Source: Pararge aegeria (taxonomy: Eukaryota; Arthropoda; Insecta; Lepidoptera; Nymphalidae). From it: 64,000 bases of DNA. Position 1 is the stretch's first letter, and each line of letters starts with the position of its first letter. Under the pieces are notes generated by a model. It made no database searches. It worked only from the letters and a program-made list of their open reading frames with translations, and had not been told where the DNA came from. The position numbers and the translations under genes are program-made. The DNA lies in assembly GCF_905163445.1 (NCBI RefSeq), contig NC_053199.1, forward strand, positions 16,075,501 to 16,139,500. Direction: 5' to 3'. Below, piece after piece: positions 19,638 to 30,760 of the stretch.

Positions 19638-20007
19638 CCCGCAGGGTGATTACGTATCTCGCGACATGTTTGCGACAGGCGTATATCTTCAAATTCAAAT
19701 TCAAATTCAAATTCATTTATTTCAAGTAGGCTTACTTTATAAGCACTTTTGAAACGTCAAGTATGCATGTTTGTGTGACTCTACCACCGGTTCGGAAAGC
19801 AGATTCTACCGAGAAGAGCCGGCAAGAAACTCAGTAGTTGCTCTTTTCCAACATCAACATTTACAATCATTTTGCTATCTTGCGGGAGATGAGAGCGAGG
19901 CTGGCTGCTTCCATTCTATATCAAGTCAATATCTTGCAATCACAGCTGTCAAACGTCACTTTTCCATACAAAATGTGGTGTCGCGAGATACGTAATCACC
20001 CTGCCGT
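19638..20007. mobile_element. MITE with 26-bp inverted termini, interrupted by LINE T2
   Basis: 19641-19666 (starting GCAGGGTGATTACG) and 19979-20004 are perfect 26-bp reverse complements. The left end is preceded by TTAACCC (19634-19640), the arrangement of piggyBac-type elements, but the right end has CGTTCC instead of GGGTTAA, so the class is tentative. About 235 bp of the interior is a LINE fragment. Non-coding. Confidence 0.7.
19689..19922 (-). mobile_element. LINE 3' end, family T2, nested in the MITE
   Basis: Minus-strand T2 tail of TTTGAATTTGAA repeats, GACGTTTCAAAAGTGC, CTTTCCGAACCGGTGGTAGA and GAGCAACTACTGAGTTTCTT, plus the last ORF2 bases. Highly similar to 14990-15220. Confidence 0.8.
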
Positions 20008-20319
20008 TCCTCTACAGGGTACGGTTCTCTCGGGAAGGTTTAAGGTCGTAGACCGCTTTCTTCCTCGCTGAGCTTGCTACTCCAGCTATCCAAGCTCTAT
20101 GTAGAAGCCGGCTGCCTAAGGTGACAAGTCTTTCCTGAAATGTGACTTGCTAGACTTTGCTTTGGTCTGCCGTGCCTGCAGCATCACGATTCAAGAGTGT
20201 TTCATGCATGCTCTGCGCAGAGGGCAGTCAATGACACATGTGATGGAAAGATTCAGGTTCAGTATAGGTTATGTTATTTAACGTTATTAGGGTTTATAGG
20301 TCTTTAAAGTTTATGTATT

Positions 20320-20600
20320 ACCATTATCACATAATCTGAGATAACAGTGATGACCGCTAATTGCTGGGATGTAAATATTTAAGCCATTGTCTTTCGCAGG
20401 ATGACTCTCATTCGCTGAGCTTACACTCTCGGTAGATGCCATGTTATAGCGTGTGGTGACGGCAGAATATACAGGCCACCACCCTTTTTCTTCCCGCGAG
20501 TGTCGTACGAGACGACTACGCGAATATAACGGAGACCCAGTAGCAGCGTACTCTGTGCTACTACTCCCCTTTACTGCGATCATTAACTTGCCTGCCCAGC
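20320..20600 (-). repeat. Dispersed repeat G, minus copy
   Basis: Inverse of 26926-27187. Minus-strand reading shows GGGCAGGCAAG...CGTACGACACTCGCGGGAAG, CTGCCGTCACCACACGCTAT and ACAGTGATGACC inverted. A 90-codon open frame runs through it with no domain I recognise; it may be a LINE 5' or coding part. Confidence 0.55.
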
Positions 20601-20828
20601 GTGGTGACGGTCAAACACTCCCATTGGAAGAGGCCTTGGCAAGAGGGCTTGGCAGTGGACTGTCGTTGGCTATTGATTCGATGTAATTTTTTTTGCAGTT
20701 TTTCAAATATTGAAGCAGACGTTACTTTGCGAAAATCCATTATATATTACTAGATTGGGAGGCAGCGTACTTCTACATAGTAATACATGAGATTTTTAGA
20801 TTTATTCTCAAACATTATTTTTTAATAG

Positions 20829-20910
20829 TTTCATGAAGATCGGTTCCGTAGTTTTCACGTGAAAGCGTAACAAACAAACTTACATTCACGTTTATATTAT
20901 TAGTAGGGAT
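20829..20910 (+). repeat. Repeat B end fragment
   Basis: ATGAAGATCGGTTCCGTAG through GTGAAAGCGTAACAAACAAA and TTAGTAGGGAT, the last ~80 bp of family B. Just downstream, CAACATCTCCTGAAGACGCT (20942-20961) matches a repeat also found at 33130. Confidence 0.65.
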
Positions 20911-20989
20911 GAAAATTAAGCTCAATTATTCATTGTAAAGTCAACATCTCCTGAAGACGCTTCGGTTTCGGAGCGAATATCAAATTAAG

Positions 20990-22456
20990 CTTAATTTTCA
21001 TTATGCAGAGTTTTTCGTTATTTTAAGTAAACAAGCTCCTTGATATTACTTAGAAGAGAAACAATTCAAATTTAGCTTTCAGATTATCTACGTATTTCTT
21101 CAAGACAACTATCGTTTTATTAACTGTTACGAAATAGAGCAAATTAGAGGTGATTTAAATAGGTGTTTTCCAATGTCAAACAATTCACATTTACAAACAT
21201 TTTGTTTTACGATTTACTACATCTTCAAAATCATAGCGGCGTTCCAATATGATGAGTTTTGTCATAAAAGGAAAAAGTCTTAGGTGATCGGTTTTATAAC
21301 AAAAAACAAATTTGTTTTTAATGTTAAAAAATCCCACGTAATGACAAATTATAGTTTGCCATAATCACTTGACGTTAGCTATGTGTTTACATGTGATATA
21401 ATAATATTTTGTCGTTAGTGATGTGACGGAAAAGATCGATTTTTTTGTGTTTTCCTTGTTAGTTTATTCATTACCTTTAAGTGTGAAAAGATAAAATATG
21501 AAAAAAAAAATATTCTGATAAAATATATTATGTTACTTAGTCCAGTAGGTGCTGTTATAGAAAAATCTGTAACGACACAGGCGTATTTGGCCTTTAACGA
21601 CTAAAAATTACTTTTAATTTAAAGCCTATATAAGTATAATATTATTGAGAATCTGTTTCCATTAATTAACAAGGTTTTCCGTGCCATATGAACGGTGAAA
21701 GTCGCATGTCCGTCGTTTGGTGTAAATGCATCCGACTTCAAAAAAATCGCCCACTTCCAAAGCACTTAGGAATTTACACACAACTTGCATGAAAGCACGT
21801 TCTCCATACCTTAATTGAATGAGCTTTTATTTTTTAAACTACAATTTTCACTTACGATGAACTTATCCGGCAATACTGTCGCACTATAATTACTGTTATA
21901 GTATAGTAAATGATATAAAAGCAAAAATCTTACCATGAAATTAATCAACGTATTTAATTGTAAAGCTACAATCTTAAATAAACAATTTATTGCAATGCAG
22001 TTTATTTTTAATATATCATTCAATAAAACATTAAAAAAAATAACAATATATCATAAGGTGATAGACATCGATAAATGCGTAAAAAACAAGGTCGTGTACA
22101 TAATAAAGTGACTAAGAATTATTATAATCTTGCTTTGAAATTACTTTATAATAAAGATTAATACAATAATCATTGTCCATCGATAAGTATCGCAGTTACA
22201 ACACTGGCTGCCGTAACTCAGGTCATTGGAAAGTATGAACCAAAGGTTATGCCATCTATTATAGCGGCATGGTTTTATCGATCTATTGAAATACCAACGA
22301 GTTCTCTGGCATCATCACAGGAAACGTTGCCCTTTCCCATCACTATTTCGTAATTATGCTCTCCTTATGGTACTGTCCACATGTCACAGGATCGTTCTTT
22401 CGTTATGACCACTACAAAGATACTTATCTGGTCGTCTTATATAAATAATCGTAATC
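20990..22456. other. No recognisable gene
   Basis: AT-rich. No domain-bearing frame and no family match to other repeats in the window. The last few hundred bases could belong to the 5' UTR of the LINE that follows. Confidence 0.35.
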
Positions 22457-25400
22457 ATGAATAACAAAAAGTTGGATGTAGTTAAATTATTGGGTAGGCG
22501 AAGTCGTAGCCAAGTCTTTGTCTTGATTTCTTTTAGCCAATTTGACTATTTTCTGTATGTCAAGTGTCAAAGACTTTCCATTATCTTTCTTCCTCAACTG
22601 GATTGGATAGTAACGATAGTTTTTATAGCCTCCCTTCTCTCAGTGAAACTCTTAATTCACACTTTTCAGATGAATTTAAAAATTTCAATGTCATACATAT
22701 CAATGCTCAGAGTATTCCTGCACATTACCCAGATATGCTTTCAGCTTTCGATTGCAAGAATATTCATGCAATCCTAATTTCCGAATCATGGCTTAAGCCT
22801 TGTTTATCCTCCACATCTTATGGTAATCCTGGTTTCCACCTCATTCGGAATGATCGTACGAACCGTATTGGGGGGGGTGTTGCTATATACCTGCGCTCGC
22901 ACATACCATTTACAGTAATTAGGGTATCGCAATCACAAGAAACTCCACAGGCGGAGCATCTATTCATTGAGTTAAATTTTTCCAATGCTAAATTGTTACT
23001 TGGTGTTTTTTATAATCCTAGCCTTGCCATAGACTATTTCCCTACATTTGAAAGCTTATTAGACCAACTTATTCCACTTTATCAGCATACGATAATAATG
23101 GGTGATTTTAATACCTGCCTTCTAAAAAACGACTTCCGTGCCTCGCGCCTTAAGTCTATGGTACAAGCAGCAAATTTACGCATTCTTCCTCTTTCAGCAA
23201 CCCACTCTTTTCCAAATTGTACCGCGTCTCTTCTAGATTTGGTTCTTGTTTCCTCTCTTGACTATGTAGCTAAGCATGGTCAGTGCCCTGCAGATGCCTT
23301 TTCGTATCATGATTTGCTCTATTTATCATATAAGATACGTCCACCAAAAGCAAAGTCAAGAATGCTTTTGCAACGTAATTTTAGTGGTATGAACCTGGAA
23401 CGTTTACTGGAGGATGCAGCTAAGGCTGATTGGGACGATGTTCGTACGGGAATCAGTATTGATGAGCAGGTGAATATTTTTAATTCAATTTTGACAAAAC
23501 TGTACGATGTTCATGCTCCAATTCGTCCAGTTAGAATCAAGCATCTTCCTGCTCCTTGGCTTACTGAGGAGATAAAAACGTTACAGCACAAGAAGAATGT
23601 TGCAAAATCTAAGTTCAAATCTAATGCTACAGATTCTAATAGGGACAAGTACAAAGTAATTCGAAATCGATGCAACAGGTTATGTAGAGATAAGCAACGA
23701 CGCCATATTCATAAATCCGTACTTGAAGAGGAAGACTCTGGTAGGGTATGGAAATTTCTGAAATCTCTTGGTGTTGGGAAAGCAAATAGGAATATTACCT
23801 GCAATAATGTTAATTTAAACCAGCTTAATAAGCACTTCTCCTCTTCTTGTACAATTGATAGTACTACTAAATTAAATACAAAAAATCAAATTCTAGCTTT
23901 GCCCACCCCGAATGATCCCGCATTTATTTTTAGTCAAATTGACGTTAGTGATGTTAAGAGAAGTATTATAGAGGTTAACTCGGATGCTGTTGGTACAGAC
24001 AGCATTAGTCGTAAGATGATCACACCACTCCTTGAAATACTTGCACCTATCATCACATTCCTCTTTAATAATTCTATTAATACTGGCCTTTTTCCTAGTT
24101 CTTGGAAAAATGCACAGGTAACTCCAATTCCTAAAAATCGGAATCCCGCATGCTTCTCTGATTATCGGCCTATCTCTATTCTCCCCTTTTTGTCCAAAGT
24201 CTTTGAGCGGATAGTTCATAGACAAATGACCCTGTTTCTTACTCGATGTAACCTTTTAAATCCATTTCAATCTGGTTTTCGTTCCGGTCATAGTACGACT
24301 ACTGCTTTAGTTAAAATTACTGAAGATATCCGTTTCGGGATGGATAATCAATCTGTAACTGTATTAGCATTATTAGATTTCAGTAATGCCTTTAATAATG
24401 TTGATCATGATCTACTTTTAACTATTTTATGCTCTCTTAACATATCTCCTAGTGTCATTGACTGGTTTCATAGTTACTTGCATGGCCGCCGGCAGCGGAT
24501 ACGGATTGAAAATTCATATTCAGAATGGTGTCCAATAAATGCCGGTGTGCCCAAGGTGGCGTGTTGTCTCCTCTCCTGTTTTCAATTTTCATTAGTTCAA
24601 TTACTCAGAATTTATCCTCTCTCTACCACCTGTATGCAGACGATCTACAGATATATACCCAATCTAAGTTGCAAGATCTACCCCTAGCGATTGAACAAGT
24701 AAATAAGGACTTAGAAGCTGTTGTACAATGGAGTAGATCTTATGGACTCAGGGTAAATCCATCTAAAACAAAAATAATTATAATAGGCAGTCAGAATTTA
24801 ATTTCACGGATAGATTGGACTACCCTACCTTCTGTTGTTTTTGATGGAGTCCAATTACAATTTAGTGACACAGTCAAGAATCTTGGGGTTGTTTTTGACA
24901 GATTTCTTTCTTGGGTTCCCCAGATTAGTGAGGTGAGCAGGAAGATGTTTGCAGCTGTAGGTTCTCTTCGGCGATTAAGTAATTTCCTTCCCATACCAAC
25001 TAAAATTGCGCTAGCTCAATCTCTCCTCTTTCCAATTCTTGATTACGCTGATACTTGCTATCTTGATTTAACTATGGAGCAATTTAATAAACTCGAGCGC
25101 ATTCAAAATCTTTGCATACGGTTCATATTTGGCCTTCGTAAATATGACCACATTTCAGAATTTCGCGACAAACTCGAGTGGCTTCCAATTCGCCTTCGCA
25201 GGAATATTCATATTCTTTCTCTCTTATACTGTGTTCTGTTCAATCCAGCTACTCCTCCATATCTTAAAGAACGGTTTGAGTTTCTCAGTGATTCTCACTG
25301 TCGCTCTCTCCGTTCTGAAGATAATCTTATACTAAAAATTCCTTCCCATAGTACTTCTTTCTATTCTAAATCCTTTTCAGTTGAAGCTGTTCGGCTATGG

Positions 25401-25788
25401 AACTCTCTCCCCTTTCAAATTAGGCGCGCGCAGTCACTACCGATTTTTAAAAGACTCCTTAAAAAACATTTTATGCCACCCTAATTCGTCATTTTTTTTT
25501 TTTTTTTGCTTCGGAGTCACTTTTCTTTGTGTTGTTGGCTTGTACTTTGTATGATATAGTAATTGATATATATATTTATTTTTAATTTGTTAACTGCTCT
25601 TCTCCTGTGTACAACCTACTTACCCTTAAGTCTGTGTTTTTTTGTTTTTTTTCCTTTCCTTGATTGGGTTGCCTGGCAGAGATCGCTTTTTAGCGATAAG
25701 GCCGCCCATTGTACCTGTGTTCATTGTGTTGTTTTTGTTTATAATTTAATTTCTGTTAGGTGTACAATAAAGTGTATTTCATTCATTA
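22457..25788 (+). mobile_element. Nearly complete LINE with T1 3' end
   Basis: Plus-strand non-LTR retrotransposon. The 5' boundary is uncertain; the 3' end is clear: T-rich 3' UTR, the T1 hairpin block GATCGCTTTTTAGCGATAAG (25681-25700), AATAAAG (25767) and a CATTCATT tail ending about 25788. It is the only long member of T1 here and probably represents the source family of many short T1 tails. Confidence 0.8.
22564..25484 (+). pseudogene. LINE ORF2: endonuclease + reverse transcriptase, one frameshift
   Basis: The first ~250 codons form an APE-type endonuclease: VIHINAQSIP, LISESWLKP, GGGVAIYLR, IIMGDFNTCL, AFSYHDLLYL. Then comes the RT: PIPKNRNPACFSDYRPISIL, SGFRSGHSTTTAL, LLDFSNAFNNVDHDL, then NAGVP and, in another frame, QGGVLSPLLF and YADDLQIY (YADD at 24633-24644), ending at 25484 with a FKRLLKKHF-type tail. 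The frame changes at the C-run 24550-24552 inside NAGVPQGG, consistent with one missing base. Upstream of 22564 the frame lacks a good ATG; a short frame from ATG 22457 may be the true start broken by a second shift. The YADD form and 3' hairpin suggest the CR1/L2-like group. Confidence 0.85.
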
Positions 25789-25856
25789 TGAGCCTACAAA
25801 TTAAAGGACTCTGGTAACAGAAGCCGAACATTATTTGAACAGTTTTAACAGTACCA

Positions 25857-26093
25857 ATGACGGCCGACGGAAACTGGAAACGACTGGACTTCCCACATCT
25901 GGGAAGTGCTGTTGTGATGAACATGAATATTTTTAAGTGTCTAGATGTTCATCTATATATTACAAGTATTTATGTATCTATTATTCAAAACAATATTTAT
26001 AAGTTATCTTAGTACCCGTAACAAGCTATGCTTACTTTGGGGCTACATGGCGATGTGTGTATTGTCGTAGTATATATATTTATTTATTATTTA
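25857..26093 (+). mobile_element. SINE S2 with altered head
   Basis: Begins TGACGGCCGACGG but the A-box region is lost. It then follows S2: GTGATGAACATGAATATTTT, GTTATCTTAGTACCCGTAAC, TACTTTGGGGCTACATGGCG, TGTGTATTGTCGTAGTATAT and a TTTATTTATT tail. It sits about 70 bp after the LINE 3' end. Confidence 0.7.
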
Positions 26094-26138
26094 ATGCGTT
26101 AATAAAACACACAGTTTCCAGACTACTATCAAGTGAAA

Positions 26139-26391
26139 TCCAACTACGTGGGAGATATTATAGTGCACTAGTGTGTGAAAAAGCACACACATAGTCCGAT
26201 GAGACGGTAGCTCCGAGACGGCAGAAAGAGATCAGGCGAAGGACCGACAGCGTAACGTGCTCTCCGAGGCACGGGAGTGAATCACCACCAATTTTAAAAC
26301 TGCTTCTAAAAATTTGCCTTAAAAAATTTTGCCCCACCCGATATTCAAACCTAGCACCTCACCATGCTAAACATTAGACCACCGAGGCAGT
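26139..26391 (-). mobile_element. SINE S4
   Basis: Minus strand begins CTGCCTCGGTGGTCTAATG (A-box region) and continues through a B-box-like GGTTTGAATATCGGGTGGGG to CGTCTCATCGGACTATG and TAATATCTCCCACG. It shares order and sequence with 43473-43779. Confidence 0.55.
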
Positions 26392-26454
26392 TAACTACTG
26401 AGCTGCGAGGAATTCAAACCTGCCGCTACCAACAGTGTCTTCAATAGCCTATTT

Positions 26455-26921
26455 GACAGCCGATTGGCGCAGTGGGCAGCGACCCTGCTTTCTGAGTCCA
26501 AGGTTAGGTTCGATTCCCACAACTGGAAAATGCTTGTGTGATGAACATGAATGTTCTTCGGTGTTTGGGTGTTTATCTGTATTTTATAACTTATTGAATG
26601 AATGAATACACTTTTATTGTACACCAAAGAAAAAAAGTAGTTACAGAGACATAAATACATAGCAAGAGTGTACAATTTGGTGGCCTTATCGCTACGTAGC
26701 GATTTCTTCCAGGTAACCAATGCGTAAATGAAAAACACATAGAAAAGAGGTAGGTGGTGCAATAAATAAGATTTAAAAATTATACAAATATATAAACAAA
26801 ATATATATATATATATAAATATACCTATTTATGTATATTATTCATAGAAATATTCATCAGTTATCTTAGTACTAGATGGGGCTAGACGGCGATGTGTGTG
26901 TGTATTGTCGTAGTATATTTG
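26455..26921 (+). mobile_element. SINE S2 interrupted by a T1 LINE tail
   Basis: Intact head GACAGCCGATTGGCGCAGTG with B box GGTTCGATTCC to about 26593. It resumes at 26821 (TATTTATGTATATTATTCAT) and ends TGTATTGTCGTAGTATATTT. Between lies a T1 tail on the minus strand (26594-26820: ACACTTTTATTGTACACC, GGCCTTATCGCTACGTAGCG). Confidence 0.8.
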
Positions 26922-26925
26922 TTCT

Positions 26926-27187
26926 CTGGGCAGGTGCAGTAGATGGTAGTAGCAGAAGAAGCTGCTGCTCGTTCTCCGTTATATTACCTCAGTCGCCTCG
27001 TACGACACTCCCGGGAAGGGGAGGGTGGTGACAACTGTATTCTGCCGTCACCACACGCTATAACAAGACATATACCGAGAGTGTGGGCTCAGCGAATGAG
27101 AGTCATCTTGCGAAAGACAATGCCTTAAAAATTTACATCACAGCAATTAGCGGTCATCACTGTTATCTCAGATTATGTGATAATGGC
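26926..27187 (+). repeat. Dispersed repeat G, plus copy
   Basis: Inverse partner of 20320-20600: TCGTACGACACTCCCGGGAA, TTCTGCCGTCACCACACGCT, GAGAGTGTGGGCTCAGCG, GCAATTAGCGGTCATCACTG. Confidence 0.55.
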
Positions 27188-27799
27188 GGAAAAAATGTGT
27201 CTTATATAACTTGAACCTGTGTTTTCTCTTACATAAGCAAATATAAATTAAATTCGTGTACACAACATTAACTTTGCAGCTTATCTTGTTTTTACCATAA
27301 ACAATGGATTTGCATCTTGATTGAGAACGGATTCTGTATATGTTTACGATGCACAATTGCTAAGCAGTTTCTTTTGTCTTTTTGTGTTTAAGTATTTCTG
27401 TCTCGTGAAATCTATTTCCTGAGGATTCTCTAAGTATAAGTCTGTAAACGAAATGTGCAAGAGTAGTGGGCCTATTTCATCTATACGATAATATTATAAA
27501 AAGGTAAAGTGTGTGAGGGTGTAAACTCTGTATCTACTGAACTGATTTTAAAATTGTTTTTGGTGTTTGATTGCCCATTTTTGAAGTTTCTACTATAACG
27601 TTACGCTAACATCAAAAAGAGAGCGCCAATTAAAAATGCCGATATAAAAGTGGGAAGTGGATAGTGCATAAAGTATAAAAATAAAATGAAATAAACTTAC
27701 ATGAACATATACAATTAGAAGCAAAAATAAACTCGTTGTGCAGTTTACTAGGCTACATACAATTGCCAATTCATTCAAGGGCAATTGTATATTATTTTA
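27188..27799. other. Unassigned, with repeat-like stretches
   Basis: No gene recognised. AAACTCTGTATCTACTGAAC (about 27521-27540) resembles the 'constant phrase' region of small lepidopteran repeats, but no second copy is present here. Confidence 0.3.
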
Positions 27800-28195
27800 T
27801 AACAAATTACCGAATGAAATCTTTGAGATGTCTCTCAATAAGTTCAAAGTTTATATTAAACGTAAGCTTTCCGACCAATCCTAATCCAAATCCAATAACG
27901 TTAAGGATTACTTAAACGATAAAAAAGCTTGGGTGTGAATTGCTTTAACTTCATAGCGTAAATTTACTGTGAGATACGGGTAACAATAAAAGTTTACCGG
28001 GCTAAGTTTGTTGTGGGCTCTTCTTAGACCATTGCGCGTTTGGAACCCTCGTAGCTTTAGGTTTAAGTTGGCGAACGAAGTTATCACCATCCCCTTACAA
28101 TTATGTAAACATATTTTATGTATGAACGCTTCATAAGTGGCTGTGAAAGGCCTACATGAATAAAGAAGTTTTGAATTTGAATTTGAACTTGAATT
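27800..28195 (+). mobile_element. LINE C-terminus and 3' end, family T3
   Basis: Encodes the FKVYIKRKL...VKDYLNDKKAWV-type C-terminus of a jockey-like ORF2 in broken frames. The 3' UTR follows (GGGCTAAGTTTGTTGTGGGC, GCGCGTTTGGAACCCTCGTA, GGCCTACATGAATAAAG), with TTGAATTTGAATT repeats at about 28163-28195. Confidence 0.7.
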
Positions 28196-28599
28196 TACTA
28201 TATTTACGCACAAACACAAACATGTAAGTTCAAAATTAGTGTTTATGATGTGGGGACTAGGCATAGCATCCTGGCTGCACCTTATACAGAGTTAGCCAGA
28301 ATGTTATTAGCTTTTAAGTTAACATAAAATAATGAATTAATTAATATTCGTAAAGGGAACGACGGGGCCGACATTTTTATTGTGAAAAGTCCCGAATAAA
28401 AATAAAAAAACTATAAACATACAGGTACAAACGCATAGGTATACATTAAAATAGATATAATTATATGATAAATATATGATATCATAAACTTACACAATAA
28501 TTTTTCCAATTACGTAGATACGTAATAATCTTTAAAGCGATGTTTAAACAGGTGAATATACTCGGAATGACGGAATTCCCAGAGGAGTGAGGTTAGGTT

Positions 28600-28826
28600 A
28601 GGTTGTAGTCCACCAACCGAACCAAGTGGGGATTGGTAGTAATCAGGAACTCTCATACATGCGGGTTTCCCTCACCATGTTTTCTTTCACCTTTGAACCA
28701 AGTGAAATCTTAATTGCTTAAATTAGAAACGTGCATACCGTCGAAAGGAAGCGTTGCGAGCCAGGGATCGAACACGTTATCCCCGAAAGGCAGGCCGAAA
28801 CCTTAATCACTAGGCTATCACGGCTT
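28600..28826 (-). mobile_element. SINE S1
   Basis: Minus strand: head GCCGTGATAGCCTAGTGATT at 28826, GGCCTGCCTTTCGGGG, AGCAATTAAGATTTCACTTG, then GAGAGTTCCTGATTACTACC and GGTTGGTGGACTACAACC. It lacks the GATGAT tail. Confidence 0.75.
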
Positions 28827-28884
28827 CGCGAAAATAAACTTAAATGAAATAAAAAAGAGTGTGTGTACTCATGTACACGCGTTA

Positions 28885-29212
28885 GAAGTTATACTTCTTT
28901 GGCGTATGGAAAAAAATAATTAAAATGCAGTAGTGATTAACGATAAATATTAAAATTAATCAATAAGATTTTATTTAAATAAAAAAGGTTTATTAACGTA
29001 ATAACTGTTACCAAACACGTGTTCTAAATATAAAAATACTAGAATATACAACTTGAAGTTGTCGTTTTAGTTATCGATGTTGTCGTACTAGTTATCGATT
29101 TTCATGCCACCTAGAACTAACTTTACGATGTAAAATTAAGGTGTCGGTGTGCGCGCGCATCGTAAAAATTCACTCAAATTTTTCTCCATCGCGCCAAAAG
29201 AAGTATAACTTC
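28885..29212. mobile_element. Candidate MITE with GAAGTTATACTTC termini
   Basis: GAAGTTATACTTCTTTGGCG (28885-28904) is inverted at 29192-29212 with one extra A. The 328-bp interior is AT-rich and non-coding, with two ATCGAT-containing blocks (GTTATCGATGTTGTCG and GTTATCGATTTTCATG). A third GAAGTTATGCTTCTTTAGCG lies at about 29519, so a longer or compound element is possible. Confidence 0.5.
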
Positions 29213-29634
29213 AATAAAAAAATTGTTAAATTCCAATGTGTGACAATTACTATGAAGTTATGTAGATACATGACCTTTATGAAGATGGCATGAAGTGTTT
29301 AATATTGTAGACAAACATTTCTACTTTCTTTTCATATTATTTGCATTTGTTTGATATTATGACAAGTGACAGGCGATGAGTGTTCAAAAACTTCAACTTA
29401 AGAAAGCTATCCGACAGTTTTAAGGTCAAAGATAGCGTTGGCGCATTAAAAGTAACAGCGGTACTTATAAAACGCCCGCGGGTTGATGACGATGGCCGAC
29501 CTTTACAGCCTTTTTTTTGAAGTTATGCTTCTTTAGCGGTGTTAGGAAAAATTATGGGAGTGAAATTATACGATATAACGAAATGCGCACGCACAATGGT
29601 TACACGATTTTAAAACAGTGAGAGGGGAATACAT

Positions 29635-29790
29635 TATTATTATTATGTTATTCTTTATTGCACACACAAAAACAAAATACAAAGAGAAACACAATAGATA
29701 AAAATAAAAAATAGTAAAAAACTAGTTTTGGTGTGCAAAGGCGGTCTTATCGCTAAAGCAATCTCTCCCAGATAACCTTTGGCGAAAGTA
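29635..29790 (-). mobile_element. LINE 3' end, family T1
   Basis: TTCTTTATTGCACACAC (inverted AATAAAG end) through GGCGGTCTTATCGCTAAAGC and CTCTCCCAGATAACCTTTGG on the plus strand is a minus-oriented T1 tail. Confidence 0.65.
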
Positions 29791-30110
29791 GTTGTTATAA
29801 GGAACGGGTTGGTGCGGCAATAAATTATTTTTTGGTGCAGCAAAACGGTAAGTTCAATCATGAAAGTACCTCAGACAAAAATTGTAGATCATAAAATTAT
29901 GGTCCGCCAGCTCACTTTACGATACGCGCGTGTTAGGAAATAGGGAATTACAGCACTTTATCTATGATAAACCCGATGATTATGTTAAATATATAAACAA
30001 ATCATAGTATGTATACTCATTGGTAGTGTATTAAAAATAGAAAAATGGTAGTAGACTGTCAAAGAAAAAGTATAGGATCTATGGCGGGTGACGCGAGTTT
30101 GACAAGATAG

Positions 30111-30299
30111 ATGGGCGGGAAAGAAAAGTTAGCACAGCTACTTGACACTGGCAAAGTACATTGTGCTGTTTTGGCACTACGAAAAGCCATAAATCAAAAG
30201 AAGAAGAAGAGAAGAAAAGTTAGCACGGATTTAAATGAATTAATTGAGAAAAGGAGATTAAGTAAAGCATTGTGGATAAAACGTTACAAATTGGGTTGA
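30111..30299 (+). pseudogene. Small basic open frame, possible Harbinger nuclease N-terminus
   Basis: 62-residue ATG frame, very basic (AINQKKKKRRKV) and ending LSKALWIKRYKLG. A basic patch followed by a W-x-x-R-x-x-L-G motif is reminiscent of the N-terminus of insect Harbinger nucleases, but no downstream domain follows. It could equally be chance. Confidence 0.25.
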
Positions 30300-30671
30300 G
30301 ATGATCTATAATGGAAACTATGGATATACGTACCGAAATATTATTGTTGCGAAACAAGTCGTATGTACTGGTGATGGAGTTGTTAAAAGTTGTTGGTACT
30401 ATGGTTGTACCTAATGTTGCATCAGATAAGTATATCTCATCCTTTGGGTTATTTAGGTATCATATATAGGAGCCCTAGCATATTTTACACATAACTGTAT
30501 GTAGCAGAGGTTGCTCTATACAAAAAACTTGTTCCAAAAGTCCTGATGTTATAAGTGATAATAGTAGTTATGTTTGACCTGTCTTAAAATATGTCTTGTA
30601 TCAAAGGGCTTAGCGTTATTACATATGACAATGTTGTAATTGTGTTTATAAGTTATTTTAATTGATTGAAT

Positions 30672-30760
30672 AAAAGAGCAACGGTAGAGTTTCTTGCCAG
30701 TGGTCTTCTCTGCCGAAGACAACATTCCGAACTGGTAGTAGAGTCATTTGAAGGTAACAA
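30672..30760 (+). mobile_element. LINE 3' fragment, family T2, plus strand
   Basis: AAGAGCAACGGTAGAGTTTC, TTGCCAGTGGTCTTCTCTGC and ATTCCGAACTGGTAGTAGAG align with the T2 3' UTR. No tail repeat remains. Confidence 0.5.

Noticed and set aside
23893..24225. 110-codon minus-strand frame
   Set aside because: Antisense shadow of the 22.5-25.5 kb LINE RT.
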